DNA from: Pseudozobellia thermophila
GTDB taxonomy: Bacteria; Bacteroidota; Bacteroidia; Flavobacteriales; Flavobacteriaceae
NCBI RefSeq assembly: GCF_900141855.1
Contig: NZ_FQYU01000001.1
Location: forward strand, 31,402-95,401
Length of the DNA stretch: 64,000 nt
Reading direction: 5' to 3'
Made by a program: the position numbers and the translations under genes. Each line of letters begins with the position of its first letter. Positions within the stretch are counted from its first letter, which is position 1. Shown here one piece after another: positions 16,025-23,607 of this stretch. The notes below the pieces were generated by a model, which saw nothing but the letters and a program-made list of their open reading frames with translations, was not told the origin of the DNA and searched no databases.

Positions 16025-17371
16025 ATGGTAAGCAGGCACATTCACTTACAGCTTATTTTACGTACGGTACTCCTTACCCTTACGTCGTTGGGTTTGGGTT
16101 TCCTCTTTTTCGACGGCAGGTACGTTTTATGTGCATTGGCCCTAGTACTTCTCATTGTGCAGACCTATTTCTTGATCTACTACGTCAACCAGACCAATAG
16201 AAAAATAGCGTATTTCTTCGATGCCATAAAAAATGAGGATTTTACGTTGCGCTTCCCGGAAAAACTAAGTGTACGCTCGCTCAAGGAGCTGAACCACAGC
16301 CTGAACACGCTCAACTCGATGATCCAGGACATCCATCTAAAAAAGCAGGCCCAGGAACAGTTTTACCAAGAAATCCTGAAACATGCCGATATCGGCATTA
16401 TGACCATCAACCCCAAGGGCCATATCCTCTACGCCAATCCCAGCATAGAAAAACTCCTCAACTACCATCCGTTGAACCATGTGAAGCAGTTAAAACAGAT
16501 CGACATCGACCTCTACGAAAAGTTTGCCGACCTTCAACCTTTCGGCAGCAGCACCCACCAGCTGACCAATGAGCGCGAAAAGACGGATCTTGCCCTCAAG
16601 ACCACGGCCATCAACGTAGACGACCAAGCTTTGTTGCTCGTATTGGTACAGGACATACGCAAGGAACTGGACGAGAAGGAAACCGACTCTTGGGTCAAGC
16701 TCATACGCGTACTCACCCACGAGATCATGAACACCATAACCCCGATAACCTCCATTTCGGAATCGATACTCAAATATTATAAAAAAGGGCAGGCCGAAGC
16801 CCTTAGTGAAGAATTGCCCGAGCAACATTTGCAAAGTACCGTAAAAGGTCTCGAGGTCATCCGTGAACAGGGCAACGACCTAATGAACTTTGTACAGTCG
16901 TACCGCAAGTTTTTAAGTGTCCCTGACCCTGACAGGGAGCTCATACCGGCCATACGGCTGCTGGACAAGGTAAAGATGTTACTGGGCGAAAAATCGGGCA
17001 TCAGCAAAGCCGAGATCGAACTATCGGTCGTTCCCAAGGACCTGGAACTGTACATCGATGTCAAACAAATTACCCAGGTCTTGGTGAATTTGGGCAAGAA
17101 CGCACAGCAGTCGTTGGGCGACCAAGAAAACGGCAAAATCGAGCTATGGGCCGGTATCGACAAAAAAAACAAGAAATTCATACAGGTTCGGGACAACGGA
17201 CCGGGAATTTCCCCTGACATGATCGACGAGATCTTTGTGCCCTTTTTTACCACAAAGCGAACCGGCACGGGAATCGGCCTAAGCCTATCGAAACAGATTA
17301 TGCGACTGCACCGTGGGAACATTCAGGTGAACTCGAACGAAGAAACGGTCTTTACCCTGACCTTTGATTAA
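16025..17371 (+). CDS. Sensor histidine kinase (NtrY/NtrB-like)
   Basis: A 448-residue membrane kinase: two membrane segments within the first 60 residues separated by only a few residues, a HAMP-like stretch, a PAS domain (about 115-215, with GIMTINPKGHILYANPSIE), the phospho-acceptor helix with His232 in RVLTHEIMNTITP, and an ATPase domain with N-box LVNLGKNAQQS, G1 DNGPGI and G2 GTGIGLSLSKQI. The tiny periplasmic loop suggests it senses a membrane or cytoplasmic signal. It is coupled to the NtrC-type regulator and probably reports cargo or envelope stress relevant to the divergent efflux pump. It ends 9 bases before the convergent alkyltransferase-like gene. Confidence 0.9.
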   Translation: MVSRHIHLQLILRTVLLTLTSLGLGFLFFDGRYVLCALALVLLIVQTYFLIYYVNQTNRKIAYFFDAIKNEDFTLRFPEKLSVRSLKELNHSLNTLNSMIQDIHLKKQAQEQFYQEILKHADIGIMTINPKGHILYANPSIEKLLNYHPLNHVKQLKQIDIDLYEKFADLQPFGSSTHQLTNEREKTDLALKTTAINVDDQALLLVLVQDIRKELDEKETDSWVKLIRVLTHEIMNTITPITSISESILKYYKKGQAEALSEELPEQHLQSTVKGLEVIREQGNDLMNFVQSYRKFLSVPDPDRELIPAIRLLDKVKMLLGEKSGISKAEIELSVVPKDLELYIDVKQITQVLVNLGKNAQQSLGDQENGKIELWAGIDKKNKKFIQVRDNGPGISPDMIDEIFVPFFTTKRTGTGIGLSLSKQIMRLHRGNIQVNSNEETVFTLTFD

Positions 17372-17380
17372 ACACCGCGA

Positions 17381-17716
17381 CTAACCCAATTCCTTAAAGG
17401 GGTCCCAGAAATGCCTTTCAAAATCGATTACCCTATTATCGACCACTTTAACACCCTCGTTTTCCAAGAGCTGCTGCATTAAATTGCTTCCTTCGAAATG
17501 ATGCTTGCCCGTCAACAGGCCTATTTTGTTCACCACCCTGTGCGCCGGAACCCCCTCTACCGCACCAGCACCGTTCATGGCCCAGCCCACCATCCTGGCA
17601 CTTCGGGCCGCACCCAGGTACTTGGCTATGGCACCGTAAGAGGTAACGCGGCCTTCTGGAATCTGTCTGGCGACCTCGTATACCTTTTGAAAAAAATTTT
17701 TGTTTTCGGCTTTCAT
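17381..17716 (-). CDS. Alkyltransferase-like (ATL) DNA-binding protein
   Basis: A 111-residue protein with the DNA-binding domain of O6-alkylguanine transferases (EGRVTSYGAIAKYLG and RMVGWAMN). The active-site PCHRV is PAHRV here, so the methyl-accepting Cys is replaced by Ala and the protein cannot perform the transfer. ATL proteins bind O6-alkylguanine, flip the base and hand the lesion to nucleotide excision repair. Its ATG immediately follows the TGA of the LysE-type gene, so the two are translationally coupled. Confidence 0.87.
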   Translation of the reverse strand: MKAENKNFFQKVYEVARQIPEGRVTSYGAIAKYLGAARSARMVGWAMNGAGAVEGVPAHRVVNKIGLLTGKHHFEGSNLMQQLLENEGVKVVDNRVIDFERHFWDPFKELG

Positions 17717-18343
17717 TCAATAGAATATTCTCGATAGGGTGATTACCAAAAGTATGAGCATCAACACACACAGGATGTAATTGCTGTTCTTGGAGAAGCG
17801 ATCGGTCTTACGCTCCAATTTGTTGAAATACACGGTGTACATATAGAGTACGGTAAAGGTTCCACCACCGGCGGCCAAAATAAAGGTCAGAATATCCCAA
17901 ACCTCGAATTTGATCCACCCCGAGGCGTTCCACATGATATTGAGTCCGCTGTAATAAGGAATGGTCAACAGGTTGAGCGCGGCCAGCAACATCCCCTTAA
18001 AATAGCTGTTTTTCTTGCTTACCTCGACCAGTTCCGGGTCTTTTCTCTTGTTTTTTTTGGCCGCGACGAAAAAATAGACGGCAAAAAAGGCGAACACCCC
18101 CACGGCAATCTTAAGCAGCACATCCACTACCTCGGGGTTCTTGTGCAGGAACTTGGAAATATACACCGCTATCGTAGCCTGCAGCACCACAACCGTAGAA
18201 ACGCCCAAGCTAAAGATGATACCGTTCGCCTTGCCTTTTTCTACACTGGTCTTGGCCGCGTTCATGTTCAACAGGCCCGGTGGTACCGTTGCCATGAAGG
18301 CAGCGGAAAAGGTCGCAAAAAACAAGATCGACAAGTGCAACAT
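17717..18343 (-). CDS. LysE-family exporter
   Basis: A 208-residue polytopic inner-membrane protein with about six hydrophobic segments and the N-terminal motif TVPPGLLNMNAAKTSVEKG, matching the LysE/RhtB translocator family that exports amino acids and related small molecules. The charged loop KKNKRKDPELVEVSKKN separates the third and fourth segments. It starts 2 bases after the trmB stop and abuts the ATL gene. Substrate unknown; homologues in flavobacteria commonly sit beside trmB. Confidence 0.8.
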   Translation of the reverse strand: MLHLSILFFATFSAAFMATVPPGLLNMNAAKTSVEKGKANGIIFSLGVSTVVVLQATIAVYISKFLHKNPEVVDVLLKIAVGVFAFFAVYFFVAAKKNKRKDPELVEVSKKNSYFKGMLLAALNLLTIPYYSGLNIMWNASGWIKFEVWDILTFILAAGGGTFTVLYMYTVYFNKLERKTDRFSKNSNYILCVLMLILLVITLSRIFY

Positions 18344-18345
18344 GT

Positions 18346-19014
18346 TCAGTTTACCTTGAATTGGATATACGTGATCGGTTTTCCGATTTCAAGGTACTGT
18401 TTTTCGTAGAAAGTTTGAAGCTCCAACACCTCTTTTGGACTTCCCTCGTTCTTGTACACATTGTGGTTGGCATAGATTACCTCGTGCCCGAGGCCGTGCA
18501 AGAGGCCCAGGGTATACCCGTGCATGAATTCGCTATCGGTCTTCAGGTGCACGATTCCGTCCGGTTTTAGAATACGTCGGTATCTTTTTAAGAAGGCCGC
18601 ATTGGTCATTCTGTGTTTCGTACGCTTGTACTTTATTTGGGGGTCGGGAAAGGTGATCCAGATTTCTGAAACTTCGTTTTCGCCGAAAATTTCGTCCACC
18701 AGTTCTATTTGGGTGCGCAAAAAGGCCACGTTACCCAGGTTTTCTTCCAAGGCGGTCTTGGCGCCACGCCATAATCGCGCCCCCTTGATATCGATACCTA
18801 TAAAATTCTTTTGGGCATCGCGCCGGGCCAGACCTACCGTATACTCGCCCTTTCCGCAACCCAGTTCCAACACGATCGGATGGTCGTTGCCAAAATGGCC
18901 CGCCCAATTTCCGCGAAGCGGGAAGCCGTTCTTTACTTCTTCCCTACGCGGTTGAATTACATTTGCAAAAGTCTCGTTTTCCTTAAACCGTTTAAGCTTG
19001 TTCTTGCTTCCCAC
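18346..19014 (-). CDS. trmB: tRNA (guanine-N7-)-methyltransferase
   Basis: A 222-residue class I SAM-dependent methyltransferase that makes m7G46 in tRNA variable loops. Visible motifs are the SAM-binding LELGCGKGEYTVGLA near residue 51, the acidic IGIDIKGARLWRG, and the TrmB hallmark ITFPDPQIKYKRTKHRM near 120, then LKTDSEFMHGY. Length is normal for the family. It follows the PhoR-like kinase gene after 21 bases and precedes the LysE gene by 2 bases. Confidence 0.94.
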   Translation of the reverse strand: MGSKNKLKRFKENETFANVIQPRREEVKNGFPLRGNWAGHFGNDHPIVLELGCGKGEYTVGLARRDAQKNFIGIDIKGARLWRGAKTALEENLGNVAFLRTQIELVDEIFGENEVSEIWITFPDPQIKYKRTKHRMTNAAFLKRYRRILKPDGIVHLKTDSEFMHGYTLGLLHGLGHEVIYANHNVYKNEGSPKEVLELQTFYEKQYLEIGKPITYIQFKVN

Positions 19015-19035
19015 TCAATATTCCTTTTCTTTGAT

Positions 19036-20115
19036 TCAGTCCTCTGTTTTTTCGTGTGCCTCCCCATCGTCGGGCCCCGCCTTTTCCAAGGTAAACGAAA
19101 ATTCGGAACCGACGCCTATTTCGCTTTCCACATAAATCTTCTCGTTATGCGCCTCGATAATATGTTTGACAATGGATAGCCCCAGGCCGGAGCCCCCCTC
19201 GCTTCGGCTACCGCTCTTATCGACCCGGTAAAACCGTTCGAAGAGCCTGGGAATATGCTGCTCGGGAATACCCTCCCCGTTGTCGGTGATCCTGACGATT
19301 ACCTTGTTCTTTATAAGGTTCTCCACGCTGACCTCGGTCGTACCCTCGGGATGTCCGTATTTGATGGAGTTGACCAAAAGGTTGGTCACTACCTGTTGGA
19401 TCTTCTCCTTGTCCCCGAACACGTAGATGGGCTCGTTATACTCCATATCGAAGGTAAGGACGATGTTCTTTTTTTCGGTCTTCATCTCAAGAAGATCAAA
19501 GACACTCTGGATAAGCTCGATGATGTCGAATTTTTCCCTTTTAAGGTTGAGGTCGCCCACCTCGAGCTTGGTTATAAGGTCGAGGTCCTTTACGATATAA
19601 ATAAGCCGCTCCACCCCTTTGTTGGCCCTTTGCAGGTATTTCTTTCGGACGTTTTTGTCGTTAATGGCCCCGTCCAACAGGGTTTCTATATAGCCTTGTA
19701 CCGTAAACAGGGGGGTTTTTAGCTCATGGGAAACATTGCCTAAAAACTCTTTTCGGTATTCCTCCCTGATTTTCAGGGTGTCGATCTCGACTTTTTTGTC
19801 CTTGGCGAATTTTTCGATCTCCTCGGTCAAGGTTTTCATATCGGTGGTAATGGGGCCGGAAACCAAGGAAGACCCCTCCAACAAGGTCACATCGTCGTAA
19901 ATCTGCTTGATACGGCGATAAATGAAGCGTTCGATCCTAATTTGAAGTACACTGAAGGCCACCGCAAAAAGCAAGAGCACGGAGACCATCACCAAAAGGG
20001 GGTCAAAGACACCCCAAAGGAACAACAAGCCCGATAATACCACCGCGAAAACACAGGAAACAAACAATGATGATCGCAGTGCAAATCGGTACGACCGTTT
20101 TAGCTGTGTGGCCAT
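19036..20115 (-). CDS. Sensor histidine kinase, PhoR-like
   Basis: A 359-residue kinase with two N-terminal membrane segments (about residues 14-34 and 38-58), no sizeable periplasmic domain and no PAS domain. It has a linker, the phospho-acceptor His130 in NVSHELKTPLF, and an ATPase domain with N-box VTNLLVNSIKYG, G1 DNGEGI and G2 GGSGLGLSIVKHI. The pairing with a PhoB-like regulator 98 bases upstream, and its place next to a TonB-dependent receptor locus, recall flavobacterial phosphate-starvation systems. The name PhoR is by resemblance only. It is probably co-transcribed with trmB. Confidence 0.87.
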   Translation of the reverse strand: MATQLKRSYRFALRSSLFVSCVFAVVLSGLLFLWGVFDPLLVMVSVLLLFAVAFSVLQIRIERFIYRRIKQIYDDVTLLEGSSLVSGPITTDMKTLTEEIEKFAKDKKVEIDTLKIREEYRKEFLGNVSHELKTPLFTVQGYIETLLDGAINDKNVRKKYLQRANKGVERLIYIVKDLDLITKLEVGDLNLKREKFDIIELIQSVFDLLEMKTEKKNIVLTFDMEYNEPIYVFGDKEKIQQVVTNLLVNSIKYGHPEGTTEVSVENLIKNKVIVRITDNGEGIPEQHIPRLFERFYRVDKSGSRSEGGSGLGLSIVKHIIEAHNEKIYVESEIGVGSEFSFTLEKAGPDDGEAHEKTED

Positions 20116-20213
20116 TTTTTACTTTAGTTTGGTAGCAGATGGACCACGTTACATGTTTATGGATCCGCGAACAAAATTAACGTAAATAAGTTGAAACCAA
20201 GGAAAGTTATCGA

Positions 20214-20900
20214 TCAGAGCACAAATTTATACCCGACACCCTTAACGGTCTTAAAGTGGTTTTCCCCGATTTTTTCGCGAAGTTTCCTAATATGGACATC
20301 AATGGTACGGCCACCTACGACCACTTCGTTGCCCCAAACCCGATCCAAGATCACCTCTCTTTTGAACACCTTGCTCGGTTTGGAAGTCAACAAGGCCAGA
20401 AGTTCGAACTCCTTACGGGGCAGAACAAGTTCCTTGCCGTCGTTCACAATCTTGTACTCTTCGCGATTGATAACGATATTGCCGACCTTGACGATATCTT
20501 CCTGGGGGGCGTGGTCTTCCTTAAGCCTTCTCAACAGGGCCTTGACCTTACTCACCAATACCTTTGGCCGGATGGGTTTTGTAATATAGTCGTCCGCACC
20601 GGCATCGAAGCCGGCCACCTGCGAATAATCTTCGCCCCGGGCGGTAAGAAACGTGATGATGGTGTTTTCGAGACCAGGGGTACTTCGAATGACCTCACAG
20701 GCTTCGATACCGTCCATCTCGGGCATCATCACATCAAGAATTATGAGATGCGGCTGCTTCTTTTTGGCAAGGGCCACCCCTTCAACACCATTCTTGGCGG
20801 TGAATATCTGATATCCTTCAGAGGAAAGGTTATAGCCTATAATCTCCAGAATATCAGGCTCATCGTCTACCAACAAAATCTTGATGTCTTTCTTTTTCAT
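20214..20900 (-). CDS. Response regulator, OmpR/PhoB family
   Basis: A 228-residue regulator with a receiver domain (Asp56 in LIILDVMMP, Thr and Lys in FLTARG and ITKPIRP) and a C-terminal winged helix of the OmpR/PhoB type (VILDRVWGNEVVVGGRTIDVHIRKLR, written here only in part). It is the partner of the downstream kinase. It diverges from the duplicated lipoprotein gene; the intergenic space carries repeated GATTTAATGT sites that could be its targets. Confidence 0.9.
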   Translation of the reverse strand: MKKKDIKILLVDDEPDILEIIGYNLSSEGYQIFTAKNGVEGVALAKKKQPHLIILDVMMPEMDGIEACEVIRSTPGLENTIITFLTARGEDYSQVAGFDAGADDYITKPIRPKVLVSKVKALLRRLKEDHAPQEDIVKVGNIVINREEYKIVNDGKELVLPRKEFELLALLTSKPSKVFKREVILDRVWGNEVVVGGRTIDVHIRKLREKIGENHFKTVKGVGYKFVL

Positions 20901-20969
20901 CTTGTATTACTCATAAGTTAACCGCACCAAGATAAAGATAATACATATACCCCAAACCGTCTTAACGTT

Positions 20970-21020
20970 GATTTAATGTAGTAACATTAAACTAACCTTA
21001 TTGCAAAACAGATTTAATGT
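20970..21020. promoter_or_regulatory. Repeated GATTTAATGT sites (possible PhoB-like binding sites)
   Basis: GATTTAATGT occurs at 20970-20979 and again at 21011-21020. The first copy also forms an 8-base inverted repeat, TTTAATGT at 20972-20979 with ACATTAAA at 20984-20991. They lie between the divergent regulator and lipoprotein genes. Binding by the PhoB-like protein is a guess from position. Confidence 0.45.
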
Positions 21021-21124
21021 GCACGTAACCCGACTTTTACAGCCCCTCTCGTTATTTGCGGTATTCAATTAATCAGGTATTTCTCAAATGCCAACATTCA
21101 ATTAATGAAATTAATAGCAACGAA

Positions 21125-23506
21125 ATGAAAAAATCTCTTTTCTCTTTAATGGCCATTGCCTCATTAGTCATTATTGCCTCATGTAGCAGTGACGACGGTG
21201 GATCAACCCCAACCCCCGACCCGGATCCAGATCCCGCAGGTGAGGAAATTACCAAAACGGGTATTATTACGGAGGACGAAACCTGGGAAGCCGAAAACAT
21301 ATATATTCTGGATGGCCGGGTAGTAGTGGACGAGGGTGTTACCTTGACCATCGAGGCCGGTACCATCATCAAGGGCGAGGAAGGTCAGGAGACCCTGGCC
21401 TCTGCACTTATCATAGACCAAGGCGGAAAAATCATGGCAGAGGGTACGCCCAACAAGCCCATCATATTTACTTCTGTCCTCGACGGTATCGAACAGGGGC
21501 AGACAACCGGTACCTTGAATGACTCCGATACAGGTCTTTGGGGCGGACTCATCGTTTTGGGCAAGGCGCCCATCTCGGTAAACGGAGACCTTGAAACGGC
21601 CCAAATCGAAGGCTTGCCGGCCGATGAGTCTTACGGACAATACGGCGGTAACGAGCCTGAGGACAACTCGGGTGTCATCAAATACGTTTCCATCCGCCAC
21701 GGTGGTATCACTATTGGACAAGACAACGAAATCAACGGTCTGACCCTGGGTGGTGTAGGATCGGGTACGGTCATCGAGAACGTTGAGGTCGTAGCCAACC
21801 AGGATGACGGTATCGAATGGTTCGGCGGAACCGTTAATGTGACCAATGCTTTGGTATGGTCACAGGGAGACGATGGTTTCGATGCCGACCAAGCTTGGAG
21901 CGGTACCCTATCGAACGGTGTGGTCGTTATGGGAGGCGAATCGGGTACAGGTCTTGAACTTGACGGTCCCGAAGGAAGCGCCGCTACCGAAGGTGGCTTC
22001 ACCATGGAGAACATTACCCTGATCGGTGCGGGAACATCGAGCATGTACGCCGAGTTAAGGGACGGCCTTATCGCCAATCTTAACAATGTTTTCGCTTACG
22101 GATTCTCGGCAGAGTCTACCGTTAGCATCAGTGGTGCCGACTCGGCAGCGGAACTTGCCGCCGATCGTATCTCCTTCTCGAACTGGGAAGTGGTATTGCC
22201 CGAAGGCTTGGTAATGGCCGACATTTTTGCTGGCGATTACACTGCCGGTGACGAAAGTAAATTCTTGGAAAATGCCACGGCGGTCGGATCGCCAAGTGAA
22301 GGTGTAGGTGCCAACATAGACGTTTTCTCATGGACCTTGGGCGCCAGTCAAGGAGCAATTCCTGCCGCTCCCTTGGGAACTACCATAACAAAGACCGGCA
22401 TTCTTACCGAAGACGAAACCTGGACCGCGGAGAACATCTATGTTTTGGATGGCCGGGTAGTAGTTGACAACGGTGTTACCTTGACCATCGAGGCCGGTAC
22501 CATCATCAAGGGCGAGGAAGGTCAAGAGACCCTTGCCTCAGCACTTATCGTCGACCAAGGCGGGAAAATTATGGCAGAGGGAACTGCAGACAGCCCCATC
22601 ATCTTCACTTCCGTACTCGACGGTATCGAACAGGGGCAGACAACCGGTACCTTGAGCGACTCCGATACAGGACTTTGGGGCGGACTCATCGTTTTGGGCA
22701 AGGCGCCCATCTCGGTAAACGGAGACCTTGAAACGGCCCAGATCGAAGGCTTGCCGGCCGATGAGTCTTACGGACAATACGGCGGTAACGAGCCTGAGGA
22801 CAACTCGGGTATCCTCAAATACATCTCCATCCGCCACGGTGGTATCACTATTGGACAAGACAACGAAATCAACGGCCTGACCCTTGGTGGCGTAGGATCG
22901 GGTACGGTCATCGAGAACATTGAGGTTGTAGCCAACCAGGATGACGGTATCGAATGGTTCGGCGGAACCGTTAATGTGACCAATGCCATTATCTGGGCAC
23001 AGGGCGACGACGGTTTCGATGCCGACCAAGCCTGGAGCGGGACCCTGTCGAACGGTGTAATTATCATGGGAGGCGAATCGGGAACAGGTCTTGAACTTGA
23101 CGGCCCCGAAGGAAGTGCCGCTACCGAAGGTGGTTTCACCATGGAGAACATTACCCTGATCGGTGCGGGAACATCGAGCATGTACGCCGAGTTAAGGGAT
23201 GGCCTTATTGCCGACCTCAACAATGTTTTGGCCTACGGATTCGCGGCAGAGTCTACCGTTAGCATCAGTGGTGCCGACTCGGCAGCGGAACTTTCCGCCG
23301 ATCGTATCAGCTTCTCGAACTGGGAAATCGTAGTTCCTGAAGGCACTACACTGGATGCCATTTTCGCTGGCGATTACACTGCCGGTGACGAAAGCAAGTT
23401 TACCGACAACGCCAGCTCCATCACAAGTGCCGCTGAGGCCAGTGAAGGAGTAGGTGCCGACCTATCGGTATTTTCATGGGCCTTGGCCTCAAGCGAACTG
23501 GAATAG
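21125..23506 (+). CDS. Lipoprotein made of two near-identical 379-residue halves
   Basis: A 793-residue lipoprotein from the ATG at 21125; the upstream in-frame extension lacks family character. The signal peptide MKKSLFSLMAIASLVIIASC ends in a lipobox with Cys20, followed by an acidic, proline-rich linker. Two repeats follow, 21248-22384 and 22385-23503, with a period of 1137 bases. Each begins ITKTGI(I/L)TEDETW and shows short beta-strand and turn patterns (GGKIMAEGT, DDGIEWFGGT, GDDGFDADQAW) like right-handed beta-helix proteins. Asp/Asn/Gly-rich turns suggest calcium or ligand binding. It lies between the PhoBR-like genes and a TonB-dependent receptor, so it may be a surface partner of that receptor. 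Function unproven. Confidence 0.82.
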   Translation: MKKSLFSLMAIASLVIIASCSSDDGGSTPTPDPDPDPAGEEITKTGIITEDETWEAENIYILDGRVVVDEGVTLTIEAGTIIKGEEGQETLASALIIDQGGKIMAEGTPNKPIIFTSVLDGIEQGQTTGTLNDSDTGLWGGLIVLGKAPISVNGDLETAQIEGLPADESYGQYGGNEPEDNSGVIKYVSIRHGGITIGQDNEINGLTLGGVGSGTVIENVEVVANQDDGIEWFGGTVNVTNALVWSQGDDGFDADQAWSGTLSNGVVVMGGESGTGLELDGPEGSAATEGGFTMENITLIGAGTSSMYAELRDGLIANLNNVFAYGFSAESTVSISGADSAAELAADRISFSNWEVVLPEGLVMADIFAGDYTAGDESKFLENATAVGSPSEGVGANIDVFSWTLGASQGAIPAAPLGTTITKTGILTEDETWTAENIYVLDGRVVVDNGVTLTIEAGTIIKGEEGQETLASALIVDQGGKIMAEGTADSPIIFTSVLDGIEQGQTTGTLSDSDTGLWGGLIVLGKAPISVNGDLETAQIEGLPADESYGQYGGNEPEDNSGILKYISIRHGGITIGQDNEINGLTLGGVGSGTVIENIEVVANQDDGIEWFGGTVNVTNAIIWAQGDDGFDADQAWSGTLSNGVIIMGGESGTGLELDGPEGSAATEGGFTMENITLIGAGTSSMYAELRDGLIADLNNVLAYGFAAESTVSISGADSAAELSADRISFSNWEIVVPEGTTLDAIFAGDYTAGDESKFTDNASSITSAAEASEGVGADLSVFSWALASSELE
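21248..23503 (+). repeat. Tandem intragenic duplication, 1137-base period
   Basis: Two in-frame copies (21248-22384 and 22385-23503) share long identical DNA tracts, including many silent positions, for example the stretches beginning CGGACTCATC at 21544 and 22681. Differences concentrate in the last 100 bases of each copy. This indicates a recent duplication or continuing gene conversion. Confidence 0.9.
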
Positions 23507-23536
23507 GCAGCAGTAATATTACTAAAAGATAATAGT

Positions 23537-23570
23537 GTCCAAAGGCTTAAAATTAAGCCTTTGGACTATT
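23537..23570 (+). terminator. Hairpin between lipoprotein and receptor genes
   Basis: A perfect 14-base inverted repeat (GTCCAAAGGCTTAA at 23537-23550 and its complement at 23553-23566) followed by TATTTTATT. It looks like a rho-independent terminator 31 bases after the lipoprotein stop and 38 before the receptor ATG. It could set the ratio of the two products if read-through is partial. Confidence 0.75.
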
Positions 23571-23607
23571 TTATTAAATAATTGAGCGCTATTTAAACTA
23601 ACAGAAA

